Below, piece by piece: positions 1 through 6,082 of a DNA stretch of 8,736 nucleotides. Below the pieces are notes generated by a model. The model was not told the origin of the DNA, did no database searches, and worked only from the letters and a program-made list of their open reading frames with translations. This stretch comes from an uncultured Clostridia bacterium. GTDB lineage: Bacteria; Bacillota; Clostridia; Monoglobales; Firm-18. A program made the position numbers and the translations under genes. The stretch's first letter is position 1; every line of letters starts with the position of its first letter. The DNA is taken from the NCBI GenBank assembly GCA_937914775.1, contig CALDNB010000113.1, forward strand, positions 1-8,736, in the 5' to 3' direction.

Positions 1-1045
1 TAATGAACTGTTTACCATTTTCACCTTCGACAGTTACCTTTTGTTTGCCTTTTGCCATAGTGTCGTCATAAACAATTTCTGAGGCACAGGCAATGTCAAA
101 CTCTCCTTCAACGTGAGCAGATGTCTGCACCGATAAAACGGGAACTGATTTAATTACATTAACCTGTGTTCCCTCGTCAACTGAACTTAAAAGTCCCGGA
201 TTCATAGTTTCAAGTTTATCAATAGACATACCAAACATTGATGCTATTTCCCACATCGATTGTTTTTTGGTTGCTATATAAACACCTTCGGCACTCTTGT
301 TTGATAACAATTCTTTGTTTATGTTTTTGCCAAACCTTATACTGCTGTTTGTTACCAGTTCGTTTTTAATCTCAATATCCTGAACAAAAGTTGCAGTATC
401 CTCATTGCCGTAAGATGTTCTGATTGTTTCAAGTGCTGTTTCCAAATCCGTTTTCTCAAGAGCGGCGCACACAAACTCTCCGTCTGCGTAAACTGAATAA
501 GCATTAATTACGCCGTCATACATAGACATAATGTTCTGTTTTAAAGTATATTGGTCATCTACACTGTCGTTAAAAGTAATGCAGGGCAAATATGAGACTT
601 TACCCATTTTGCTTTCACCAAGGTTGTCTTGCAGTTCTTCATGCAACTGAGTGTAATAAGCCTTAAACTGCTCTATGTCTGTTACTGCACCAACAGATTT
701 GCCATCAATAAGTACATTCTTTGCAAAAGTTAAATCCATTGACATAAAAGAACCGTATACTATAAAGCACATTACTGCCAAAGCAGTAGCATATAATGCA
801 CCGTGTTTTACAACACTAAATATTTTAATGGCATCTGCCACAGGTCTAATTCTTGTTATTTGAGTCTTTTTATTAAACAGTATTTTAAATTTTTCAATTA
901 TATTGCTTATTTTCTTCATCCCAAAGCGTCTTACAGTAAGTCTGGGTGCCAATAAAATTGTCTTTTGCACCTTTACTGAATTTTTTATAAACATAAGTTT
1001 TCCTACCTTAAATTCAAGACGCCCTGTGCGTAGATTATAACGCAA
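1..1045 (-). CDS. Membrane-anchored LysM-G5 cell-wall protein, probable M23 peptidase N-terminal part (partial)
   Basis: The frame is open to the left edge, so the C-terminus is missing; 348 residues are visible from the chosen TTG start. Seen: a basic N-terminal cytoplasmic region, one hydrophobic segment at about residues 83-103 (GALYATALAVMCFIVYGSF), an extracellular stretch of about 150 residues, a LysM domain at about 255-301 (VYIATKKQSMWEIASMFGMS), then the start of a G5 domain at about 304-348 ending in KGKQKVTVEGENGKQFI. Known: LysM binds peptidoglycan glycans, and the order TM-LysM-G5 is common in clostridial proteins ending in an M23 endopeptidase. The peptidase domain itself is not in view, so that part is inference. 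Start choice: TTG at 1045 has GAGGTG (1051-1056) five bases upstream and adds MRYNLRTGRLEFKVGKL; the ATG at 994 with a weaker AAGGTAGG is the alternative. It is transcribed away from the yetF operon from its own promoter region. Confidence 0.8.
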   Translation of the reverse strand, partial: MRYNLRTGRLEFKVGKLMFIKNSVKVQKTILLAPRLTVRRFGMKKISNIIEKFKILFNKKTQITRIRPVADAIKIFSVVKHGALYATALAVMCFIVYGSFMSMDLTFAKNVLIDGKSVGAVTDIEQFKAYYTQLHEELQDNLGESKMGKVSYLPCITFNDSVDDQYTLKQNIMSMYDGVINAYSVYADGEFVCAALEKTDLETALETIRTSYGNEDTATFVQDIEIKNELVTNSSIRFGKNINKELLSNKSAEGVYIATKKQSMWEIASMFGMSIDKLETMNPGLLSSVDEGTQVNVIKSVPVLSVQTSAHVEGEFDIACASEIVYDDTMAKGKQKVTVEGENGKQFI

Positions 1046-1084
1046 ATAATCACCTCGATTTACTACATTTTTCAAACAAGATGC

Positions 1085-1120
1085 GTCTATTTATTATAGA
1101 CACATAATCTCCATTGTGTC
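1085..1120. repeat. Two overlapping inverted repeats in the promoter/leader of the LysM-G5 gene
   Basis: On the plus strand GTCTAT (1085-1090), five bases, ATAGAC (1096-1101) form a perfect 6-bp dyad. GACACA (1099-1104), ten bases, TGTGTC (1115-1120) form a second. They share bases 1099-1101, so if they fold in RNA they are mutually exclusive; on DNA they sit over the P2 -10 and the P1 start point, which suits operators. Function is inferred. Confidence 0.4.
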
Positions 1121-1122
1121 CA
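1093..1122 (-). promoter_or_regulatory. Second, downstream sigma-A-type promoter P2 for the LysM-G5 gene
   Basis: On the minus strand there is TGGACA (1117-1122, five of six bases of TTGACA), an 18-base spacer and a perfect TATAAT (1093-1098). It lies 29 bases downstream of P1, giving a possible tandem arrangement with a start near 1086. The -10 is embedded in an inverted repeat. Confidence 0.45.
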
Positions 1123-1150
1123 TTATACTATATATATTACATAAAATCAA
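1122..1150 (-). promoter_or_regulatory. Sigma-A-type promoter P1 for the LysM-G5 gene
   Basis: On the minus strand there is a TTGATT -35 (1145-1150), a 17-base spacer and a perfect TATAAT -10 (1122-1127). Transcription would start near 1115, about 70 bases before the TTG start. The match is by eye only; the spacing is ideal. Confidence 0.6.
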
Positions 1151-1186
1151 GTTTTTTGTAACAATTCTGTAAAAATTCATAATTTA

Positions 1187-1567
1187 TTAAAATATATTTT
1201 CAATGGAAACCTGCTCACTGTTATTGAAATGATTAACAAGTCCTGATACTTCTCCAAGTTCCGCCATTGCCTCTTCATCATCGCAAAAAGCAATAAACTG
1301 CTGTACTCTTAAAAGTCCCGTTTTCATGGCATTAAGTTCCTCGTGATTTGCCATTGCCGACAGCCACTTGTTGTTTTTTTCAAGAATGTCTATACAATTT
1401 TTAGCGTACCCCGATGCTAAAACGTAATCCTTTTGTGTTACTGCCTCCTTTGTAAGTCTTAAGTTATCTGACATTTCACGGCAAAAATCCATAGACAGGT
1501 TGTAAAAGGTTACACAAACGGAAATAATCAGTACAAGTATTACTGTTGCTATAATTACATCTCTCAT
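1187..1567 (-). CDS. DUF4363 family protein, partner of the YetF-like protein
   Basis: A 126-residue protein with one N-terminal membrane segment (about residues 4-22, VIIATVILVLIISVCVTFY) followed by a soluble, mostly helical region of about 100 residues containing a KNNKW motif and a helical ALxxMKTGLLRVQQFIAF stretch. This size, single anchor and position next to a DUF421/YetF gene match the DUF4363 family, which has no assigned biochemical function. Start: the ATG at 1567 overlaps the yetF stop as ATGA, with GAGGT a few bases upstream inside the end of yetF, so the two are probably translationally coupled. No clear terminator follows the stop; the next minus gene has its own promoters. 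The family call rests on recognised sequence style plus context. Confidence 0.75.
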   Translation of the reverse strand: MRDVIIATVILVLIISVCVTFYNLSMDFCREMSDNLRLTKEAVTQKDYVLASGYAKNCIDILEKNNKWLSAMANHEELNAMKTGLLRVQQFIAFCDDEEAMAELGEVSGLVNHFNNSEQVSIENIF

Positions 1568-2070
1568 TTTTTACCTCGCTGTTGTGACAAAATTTTAATT
1601 GCATCTGCTTTTGTAAGGGGGCTGTTTTCCTCTTTCAGCAACACGCTTAACTTGCCGTTTGTTTCAAGGACCGCCCGTTTTACTTCTTTTACGTCATCAC
1701 AGCCCTCCTGACGTAGTTCCTCCAAAAGGTCAGTATGGGCAATTCTTAAACTTTTAAGACTTTCATAATTTATTTCACCGTTTTTTATTACTGTTGTAGG
1801 CTCTCCGCACAGGAATTTTCTGAATTTCCGTGACTTTAAGGACACGTAAGACATAAAAACCTCAAGTGTAATAAGGGTTAAAATGGGGATTATACCTGAC
1901 AACAGGGGAAAGTCCGTACTTTGCATAGGAACAGATGCAAGATCAGAAATCATAATATCTATTACAAGTTCGTAAGGCTGCAACTCGCCTATTGTCCTTT
2001 TTCCCATTATTCTCATACTAAAAACAACTAAAAGATAAAGAATAATCGTTCTTATAAACGTAATTATCAA
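1564..2070 (-). CDS. yetF: YetF/DUF421 family membrane protein, C-terminally short
   Basis: A 168-residue protein. Seen: a first membrane segment at about 2-20, the family signature MGKRTIGELQPYELVIDIMI at about 22-41, a second membrane segment at about 55-78, then the cytoplasmic DUF421 part with RKFLCGEPTTVIKNGEIN, DLLEELRQEG and VKRAVLETNGKLSVL. YetF-type proteins are membrane proteins of spore formers whose biochemical role is unsettled; SpoVAE-like folds and germination or stress links have been suggested. Family members are usually about 210-230 residues, so this one lacks roughly the last 50-60 residues, ending after SPLTKADAIKILSQQRGKK. The short end is tidy because the stop overlaps the DUF4363 start. 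Start is TTG at 2070 with GAGGTG seven bases upstream (2078-2083). It is divergent from the spoIIA operon. Confidence 0.85.
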   Translation of the reverse strand: MIITFIRTIILYLLVVFSMRIMGKRTIGELQPYELVIDIMISDLASVPMQSTDFPLLSGIIPILTLITLEVFMSYVSLKSRKFRKFLCGEPTTVIKNGEINYESLKSLRIAHTDLLEELRQEGCDDVKEVKRAVLETNGKLSVLLKEENSPLTKADAIKILSQQRGKK

Positions 2071-2190
2071 TTGTTTTCACCTCATAAAGTATTTTTTCAT
2101 AAAGTTTGGATTGTTATACAAAAAACGACTTTTTTTACAGAATAGATATAATATAATCTCCATATAATAACAATAATAGAGGTGAAGAAC
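2071..2190. promoter_or_regulatory. Divergent yetF / spoIIA intergenic region
   Basis: A very AT-rich spacer that must carry promoters in both directions. Toward spoIIA there are two overlapping TATAAT hexamers (2147-2152 and 2152-2157) but no good -35 at the right distance. I could not find a convincing sigma-H site (AGGA-type -35 with GAAT-type -10), although spoIIA is sigma-H dependent in Bacillus. Toward yetF there is TTGTTA (2168-2173 read on minus) with a poor TATATC -10 seventeen bases on. A symmetric A6-CGAC-T7 tract lies at 2120-2136 and may bend the DNA. The spoIIAA ribosome site GAGGTGA is at 2179-2185. Confidence 0.4.
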
Positions 2191-2520
2191 GTGAAAATAG
2201 ACATTATGGGCGATGCGATGATTATAAGACCTCAGGGAGAACTTGACCATCACTACGCCTCCGAAATCAGAGAAAAAGCAGACCGTATTATTTTAAAAGG
2301 TGAAATAAGAAAAGTAGTTTTTGATTTTACAAACGTGCTTTTCATGGACAGTTCGGGCATAGGAGTAATAATGGGCCGATACAGGCTTATGGAGGCTATA
2401 AAAGGCTCCGTTTGTGCCTTTGGTGCCAACAAAAGAATTAAAGACTTAATTAAAATGTCGGGACTGTCAAGACTTATTACCATATATCCCAATCAACAAA
2501 AAGCCTTGGAGGTGAAATAA
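2191..2520 (+). CDS. spoIIAA: Anti-sigma F factor antagonist SpoIIAA (STAS domain)
   Basis: SpoIIAA is the anti-anti-sigma factor of the sigma-F switch: in unphosphorylated form it binds SpoIIAB and frees sigma-F in the forespore; SpoIIAB inactivates it by serine phosphorylation. The 109-residue single STAS domain shows the family marks GELDHHYASEIREK at about 16-29 and FMDSSGIGVIMGRY at about 51-64; by alignment to Bacillus subtilis Ser58 the phosphorylated residue is the first serine of DSSG (Ser54 here). I chose GTG at 2191, not the in-frame GTG at 2182, because GAGGTGA at 2179-2185 is the ribosome site and must lie upstream of the start. First gene of the operon; its stop abuts the next start with no gap. 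Confidence 0.96.
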   Translation: MKIDIMGDAMIIRPQGELDHHYASEIREKADRIILKGEIRKVVFDFTNVLFMDSSGIGVIMGRYRLMEAIKGSVCAFGANKRIKDLIKMSGLSRLITIYPNQQKALEVK

Positions 2521-2946
2521 TTGAATTACATAAACGAAATGAAAATACAGTTTTTAAACAAGTCCGTAAATGAGGGACTTGCACGTGTTGCCGTTGCATC
2601 TTTCTGCGCCCAACTGGACCTTACAGTAGAAACTGTTGCAGACATAAAAACCGCAGTATCTGAGGCGGTTACAAATGCTATTGTACACGGATACGAAAAT
2701 ATGTCAGGCTTTGTTACGGTTTGTTGTGTTTACAACTTGTCGGAAATTGAAATTACCGTTTCTGACTACGGACGGGGAATAGAAGACATAGCAGAAGCAA
2801 GACGTCCTCTTTTTACATCAAGCCCTGACGAAGAAAGGTCAGGCATGGGGTTTACTGTTATGGAAACATTTATGGACTCCCTTGAGGTAAAGTCCAGCGT
2901 AGGTATGGGTACAACTGTTATAATGCGAAAAAAAGTGCAGGTGTAA
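2521..2946 (+). CDS. spoIIAB: Anti-sigma F factor / serine kinase SpoIIAB
   Basis: SpoIIAB binds and holds sigma-F and phosphorylates SpoIIAA with ATP. This 141-residue GHKL-type kinase shows the N box SEAVTNAIVHGY (about 47-58, with Glu48 and Asn52), the G1 box DYGRGIED (82-89), the conserved PLFTSSPDEERSGMGF (96-111) with the G2 glycines, and a C-terminal GTT motif. Length and motifs match the Bacillus protein closely. The start is TTG, directly after the spoIIAA stop, with GGAGGTGA just before the spoIIAA TAA; the N-terminal NEM aligns with that of the Bacillus protein, supporting the TTG rather than the ATG six codons on. Tight packing implies coupled translation with spoIIAA, which keeps the partner ratio fixed. 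Confidence 0.96.
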   Translation: MNYINEMKIQFLNKSVNEGLARVAVASFCAQLDLTVETVADIKTAVSEAVTNAIVHGYENMSGFVTVCCVYNLSEIEITVSDYGRGIEDIAEARRPLFTSSPDEERSGMGFTVMETFMDSLEVKSSVGMGTTVIMRKKVQV

Positions 2947-2949
2947 ACT

Positions 2950-3657
2950 ATGCAACCTGACATTTATCTTGCTATTAACAAGGCTAAAAACGGGGACAAA
3001 GAAAGCCGTTCATTTTTAGTGGAAAATAACAGCAAATTGGTATGGAGTATAGTAAAAAGGTTTTTAAACAGAGGACACGAGGCTGAAGACTTATATCAGG
3101 TGGGGTGCATAGGCCTTATTAAAGCAATTGACAAATTTGACACCTCTTTAGGTCTTCAGTTTTCTACCTATGCGGTGCCTATGATAACGGGAGAAATAAA
3201 AAGATTTATAAGAGATGACGGCATAATAAAAATCAGCAGAAGCATTAAGGAAACAGGGATAAAGGCAATGGCAGTAAGGGAAAAACTGTCCAAAACCTTA
3301 AACCGTGAGCCAACAATTATGGAGATTGCAAAAGAAGTAGGCGTAAGCACCGAAGACGTTATTGTGGCAATAGAAGCATACACCCGCCCTGCATCATTAA
3401 ACTATGCAGAAGACGGGGAACAGCCTTTGGAGCAACAGTTGTCCGCAGACACCGATTTAGAAACAGAAAGTATTGACAGACTTGCCCTTAAATCAGTTCT
3501 ATCCACCTTCCCCAAAAGGGAAAGACAAATAATTTTTATGAGATATTTTATGGACAAGACTCAAAGCGAAATTGCAAAAAAAATAGGAATTTCACAAGTT
3601 CAGGTGTCACGGATAGAAAAGCGGGTACTTTTGCAAATGCGGGAAAAACTGTCATAA
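2950..3657 (+). CDS. sigF: RNA polymerase sporulation sigma factor sigma-F
   Basis: Sigma-F (SpoIIAC) directs the first forespore-specific transcription. The 235-residue protein carries region 2 at about 28-97 (EDLYQVGCIGLIKAIDKFD, then FSTYAVPMITGEIKRFIRDD, covering core binding and -10 recognition), region 3 around 100-150 (REPTIMEIAKEVGVSTEDV) and region 4 at about 178-232 with the -35 helix-turn-helix TQSEIAKKIGISQVQVSRIE. Sigma-G is a close paralogue with similar motifs; the position immediately after spoIIAB decides for sigma-F. Start is ATG at 2950, three bases after the spoIIAB stop, with AGGTG in the spoIIAB tail as ribosome site. No terminator separates it from sleB. Confidence 0.95.
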   Translation: MQPDIYLAINKAKNGDKESRSFLVENNSKLVWSIVKRFLNRGHEAEDLYQVGCIGLIKAIDKFDTSLGLQFSTYAVPMITGEIKRFIRDDGIIKISRSIKETGIKAMAVREKLSKTLNREPTIMEIAKEVGVSTEDVIVAIEAYTRPASLNYAEDGEQPLEQQLSADTDLETESIDRLALKSVLSTFPKRERQIIFMRYFMDKTQSEIAKKIGISQVQVSRIEKRVLLQMREKLS

Positions 3658-3702
3658 TATCACATTGTTTTGGAAACACTATTTTTAAGGAGTTGAAAAA
3701 CA

Positions 3703-4353
3703 ATGAAAAAATCAATACTTTTTATTACCTTATCTGTTGTGATAGTATCTTTGTCTGCAACGTTAATCAATGTTTCTACATTATCAAAATACGGCTCCAG
3801 AGGGGACGAGGTAAGAGAAATACAGTCACGTCTTCAAAAATGGGGATACGACATAAAAAAAGTTGACGGAATTTTCGGAAGTAACACAAAAAAAGCAGTT
3901 ATACAGTTTCAGAAAAATAACGGTCTTAAACAAGACGGAATCGCAGGGAAAAACACCCTTGAAAAAATGGGTATCTCCTCAAACTCCGCATCAGGCTCTG
4001 CAGAAACCAATGCAAGGCTCCTTGCAAGAATAATAAATGCGGAAGCCAGAGGGGAAAGTTACACAGGACAAGTTGCTGTTGGTGCAGTTGTGTTAAACAG
4101 AGTTGAACACTCCTCATTTCCTAACACCATTGCAGGGGTAATATATCAGCCGGGAGCGTTTACAGCACTGCAGGACGGACAATGGAATGCAGAAATGTAT
4201 GACACGCCTTATAAAGCCGCAAAGGACGCTTTAAACGGCTGGGACCCCACAGGGGGAGCAATATATTATTACAATCCCGCAAGAACAACAAACAGTTGGA
4301 TTTACTCACGCCCGGTTATAACAACCATCGGAAAACACGTCTTTGCAAAATAA
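3703..4353 (+). CDS. sleB: Spore cortex-lytic enzyme SleB
   Basis: SleB is a lytic transglycosylase that degrades muramic-delta-lactam-containing cortex peptidoglycan during germination. The 216-residue protein has an N-terminal signal/membrane segment (about 4-23), a PG_binding_1 domain at about 28-90 (GSRGDEVREIQSRLQKWGYD, DGIFGSNTKKAVIQFQ, DGIAGKNT), a short Ser/Ala linker, and a Hydrolase_2 (SleB/CwlJ) domain at about 103-216 with INAEARGE, whose Glu114 is the expected catalytic acid, plus AVGAVVLNRV and PGAFTALQDGQW. Start ATG is preceded by AAGGAG (3687-3692) at a rather long ten-base spacing. It lies 45 bases after sigF with no terminator between, so read-through from the spoIIA operon is possible. 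The usual partner ypeB is not adjacent. Confidence 0.93.
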   Translation: MKKSILFITLSVVIVSLSATLINVSTLSKYGSRGDEVREIQSRLQKWGYDIKKVDGIFGSNTKKAVIQFQKNNGLKQDGIAGKNTLEKMGISSNSASGSAETNARLLARIINAEARGESYTGQVAVGAVVLNRVEHSSFPNTIAGVIYQPGAFTALQDGQWNAEMYDTPYKAAKDALNGWDPTGGAIYYYNPARTTNSWIYSRPVITTIGKHVFAK

Positions 4354-4377
4354 AAAGATGCCACTCGGCATCTTTTT
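4352..4377. terminator. Shared bidirectional terminator of sleB and the convergent YgjV-propeller gene
   Basis: A perfect 11-bp stem, AAAAAGATGCC (4352-4362) and GGCATCTTTTT (4367-4377), with a 4-base loop ACTC. A-tract on one side and T-tract on the other make it work as an intrinsic terminator in both directions. The stop codons of both convergent genes (4351-4353 and 4376-4378) reach into the stem. Confidence 0.93.
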
Positions 4378-5548
4378 ATTTTAAGTATTTATCTGCATCG
4401 AATTTTGACAGTTTGATTGCTTTTCTGTCCATGGTGTACGAAAAATATAATTGTCCATTTCCCCACTGCACAAAAGGATAAAAACAACTTTCAGACATTT
4501 TCGCAACAAACACCCTTTTTGAGTTTTCGAGTTTGTTTCTGTCAATTTTAATTACGCCTATATGCTCCCTGTCAATTGGCGCATGGAAAAGATACAACTC
4601 GCCCTTATGCATAATAAAATCAGAGCGTGACTGAGAATCGTCAACAAGTACGGGAGTTGCCCACTTTTTACTAATCAAATCATAATATGTAAGGAAGCCC
4701 GTTTTCACACCCCAGTCGTGATGTTGTCTTACAAAATAATACACCTTGTCATCAACTGTATATACTGCATTTTCCCAAAGGGACTGATTTGCAAAATCAG
4801 GCTGTGCCACATACTCCCAGGTAATCATATCTTTGCTCTTTATTATACAGTTAAAGTCCCAGCAGTAGGCGCCTGTGTAGTAATAAGTTTCGCCATTTTC
4901 AATCCTTGTTGTGATTTTTTGCATTACGCCTATATCCACACCCATTTTTTTGCAGGGAATGTCGTTTTCAGCGAAGGCGTTTTTCATATTGGGAATATTC
5001 CAGTCAACAACGGTATTTCCCACTTTTAATCTGTTTACTTTTGTTTCAGTTAACTCGTTCTTTGAAATGGAATATGTTTTATAAAGGCGATAGTAATCTC
5101 CCGAAAGTTTTGCCGTCCACATAAGAAACAGTGTGTCGTCATCTTTTTGCATCAGTATTGTATCATAAACACAGTCAACTTTTTTGTTACCCAGCATTTC
5201 CCCTGCGCACTGCAAATCAAAATAAGTTTTTTGGTCAGGTGTATTTATATTGCAAAATACAAATCTTGCCCGTTGTTTTTCGGGGGTTTCTTCCTCCGCT
5301 TCGGGACTTGCGTAGTAAGTCATATAAATAACATCGTTTATGATTGTATAGGTTGACACATGTACCATTGTGTCACCCTCTTTTTTGAAATCAGAAATAA
5401 AATTGTCACTTATCTCTTTTGCAAACATATCCCCCAAAGTTCTTTCCCCATCACTTGGATTCTGGGAAATAACCGTGTTGTATTTTTTAATGGGATGGTC
5501 GTCCATTAAATATAATAGTTTTTCACTTTCAAAGTCAGGTAAATACAT
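4376..5548 (-). CDS. Possible separately translated propeller protein from an internal start in the same frame
   Basis: An alternative product of the longer gene, listed because the translation signal is so clear. ATG at 5548 (MYLPDFESEKLLYLMDD) is preceded by AGGAGGG at 5554-5560 with five bases between, the strongest ribosome site in this part of the window. The product would be a 390-residue cytoplasmic protein without signal peptide. No stop codon separates it from the membrane part upstream; a +1 shift there would give TAA (GGA TAA) just before the ATG, the usual layout of two coupled genes. It could be dual translation from one frame, a recent fusion, or a single-base sequencing or assembly error. 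Confidence 0.45.
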   Translation of the reverse strand: MYLPDFESEKLLYLMDDHPIKKYNTVISQNPSDGERTLGDMFAKEISDNFISDFKKEGDTMVHVSTYTIINDVIYMTYYASPEAEEETPEKQRARFVFCNINTPDQKTYFDLQCAGEMLGNKKVDCVYDTILMQKDDDTLFLMWTAKLSGDYYRLYKTYSISKNELTETKVNRLKVGNTVVDWNIPNMKNAFAENDIPCKKMGVDIGVMQKITTRIENGETYYYTGAYCWDFNCIIKSKDMITWEYVAQPDFANQSLWENAVYTVDDKVYYFVRQHHDWGVKTGFLTYYDLISKKWATPVLVDDSQSRSDFIMHKGELYLFHAPIDREHIGVIKIDRNKLENSKRVFVAKMSESCFYPFVQWGNGQLYFSYTMDRKAIKLSKFDADKYLK

Positions 5549-6043
5549 TTTATCCCTCCTGAATAAATTAATTACCGCTGAAATCAGCGAAATTGATTCG
5601 TTTACTGCTCCTACCCACGAGCCCACAACCAAATCATAAATCAAAAAGGAGAATGACACTCCAGCAGAAATGTTTTTTGTAAGTTTCGGGTTTTTTAGCC
5701 ACAGGGAAACCGTTACAAAAGTCGAAGCAAATACAGGCAGAATGTTTATATAAGATTTAAAGGTTGTAATGCCCAAAGCCCAGTTCATTCCTATAAACAA
5801 CCATAGCCACAACGGGTTGTTTGCCCACTTTTTACTGTCTTTGTTAACAAACACCAGTTCCCTGAAAATTCCCACAAAGTTTGGTACTGCACCGCCATAG
5901 GCGCCAAGGAGCATATAGTGGAATACCCAGCAAATATCTGCACACAGTTTACACAGTATTAAATTTTTCCGGCTCTTTTGCTGGTAAAACAAAAACAATG
6001 ATACCAGTGCACCAATTCCGAATACCTGAGTAATGATTTTCAT
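4376..6043 (-). CDS. YgjV-family membrane domain fused to sialidase-like beta-propeller domain
   Basis: A 555-residue frame in two parts. Residues 1-165 are hydrophobic with about six membrane segments (for example about 3-20, 28-48, 77-95, 97-116, 121-142, 143-160); VFHYMLLGAYGGAVPN and LPVFASTFVTVSLWL plus the end SWVGAVNESISLISAVINLF resemble the YgjV inner-membrane family, whose usual length is about this. Residues 166-555 are soluble, rich in short beta repeats such as YYYTGAYCWDF, WENAVYTVDDKVYYFVRQ, SRSDFIMHKGELYLFHAPID and DREHIGVI, which look like BNR/sialidase or GH43-like propeller blades; no exact family is claimed and catalysis is unproven. ATG at 6043 has AGGAGA (6048-6053). A strong ribosome site and ATG occur at the join, so the propeller may also be made alone. 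Divergent from an AraC regulator, its likely controller. YgjV function is unknown. Confidence 0.75.
   Translation of the reverse strand: MKIITQVFGIGALVSLFLFYQQKSRKNLILCKLCADICWVFHYMLLGAYGGAVPNFVGIFRELVFVNKDSKKWANNPLWLWLFIGMNWALGITTFKSYINILPVFASTFVTVSLWLKNPKLTKNISAGVSFSFLIYDLVVGSWVGAVNESISLISAVINLFRRDKMYLPDFESEKLLYLMDDHPIKKYNTVISQNPSDGERTLGDMFAKEISDNFISDFKKEGDTMVHVSTYTIINDVIYMTYYASPEAEEETPEKQRARFVFCNINTPDQKTYFDLQCAGEMLGNKKVDCVYDTILMQKDDDTLFLMWTAKLSGDYYRLYKTYSISKNELTETKVNRLKVGNTVVDWNIPNMKNAFAENDIPCKKMGVDIGVMQKITTRIENGETYYYTGAYCWDFNCIIKSKDMITWEYVAQPDFANQSLWENAVYTVDDKVYYFVRQHHDWGVKTGFLTYYDLISKKWATPVLVDDSQSRSDFIMHKGELYLFHAPIDREHIGVIKIDRNKLENSKRVFVAKMSESCFYPFVQWGNGQLYFSYTMDRKAIKLSKFDADKYLK
5554..5560 (-). 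promoter_or_regulatory. Strong internal ribosome-binding site at the YgjV-propeller junction
   Basis: The minus strand reads AGGAGGG, five bases, ATG (5548). These bases also encode the Arg-Arg-Asp of the last membrane-domain residues FRRDK, exactly where the YgjV domain ends. A near-perfect Shine-Dalgarno at a domain boundary is unlikely by chance alone. Confidence 0.6.
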
Positions 6044-6054
6044 ATTATCTCCTG

Positions 6055-6082
6055 TTGACTTTTATGATTTATCTTGTATAAT
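6055..6082 (+). promoter_or_regulatory. Promoter of the AraC-family regulator gene
   Basis: TTGACT (6055-6060), a 16-base spacer and perfect TATAAT (6077-6082) point toward the regulator, with a start near 6089 and a leader of about 75 bases. A second TATAAT at 6129-6134 lacks a -35 at normal spacing. This promoter overlaps the opposing one, so polymerase probably cannot occupy both. Confidence 0.6.

Noticed and set aside
675..863. A 62-codon plus-strand open frame
   Set aside because: Antisense to the continuous LysM-G5 coding frame, which shows clear domains; no ribosome site.
1151..1178. Terminator hairpin after the DUF4363 gene
   Set aside because: T-rich and A-rich tracts flank the site, but the arms (TTTTTGTA and TGTAAAAA) are not complementary in the needed register; no stable stem.
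2950..3657. Sigma-G instead of sigma-F
   Set aside because: The paralogues share motifs, but the gene is third in an intact spoIIAA-spoIIAB operon, the defining context of sigma-F.
3609..3659. Possible sigma-G/sigma-F promoter for sleB (CATAATA at 3653-3659)
   Set aside because: The -10-like heptamer is good, but no G-ATA-type -35 lies at 15-18 bases; GGATA at 3611 is too far upstream. Not strong enough to call.
4718..5639. Several plus-strand open frames of 66-103 codons
   Set aside because: They lie antisense to the well-supported YgjV-propeller frame, have low-complexity Cys/Phe/Ile-rich translations and no ribosome sites; they are shadows.
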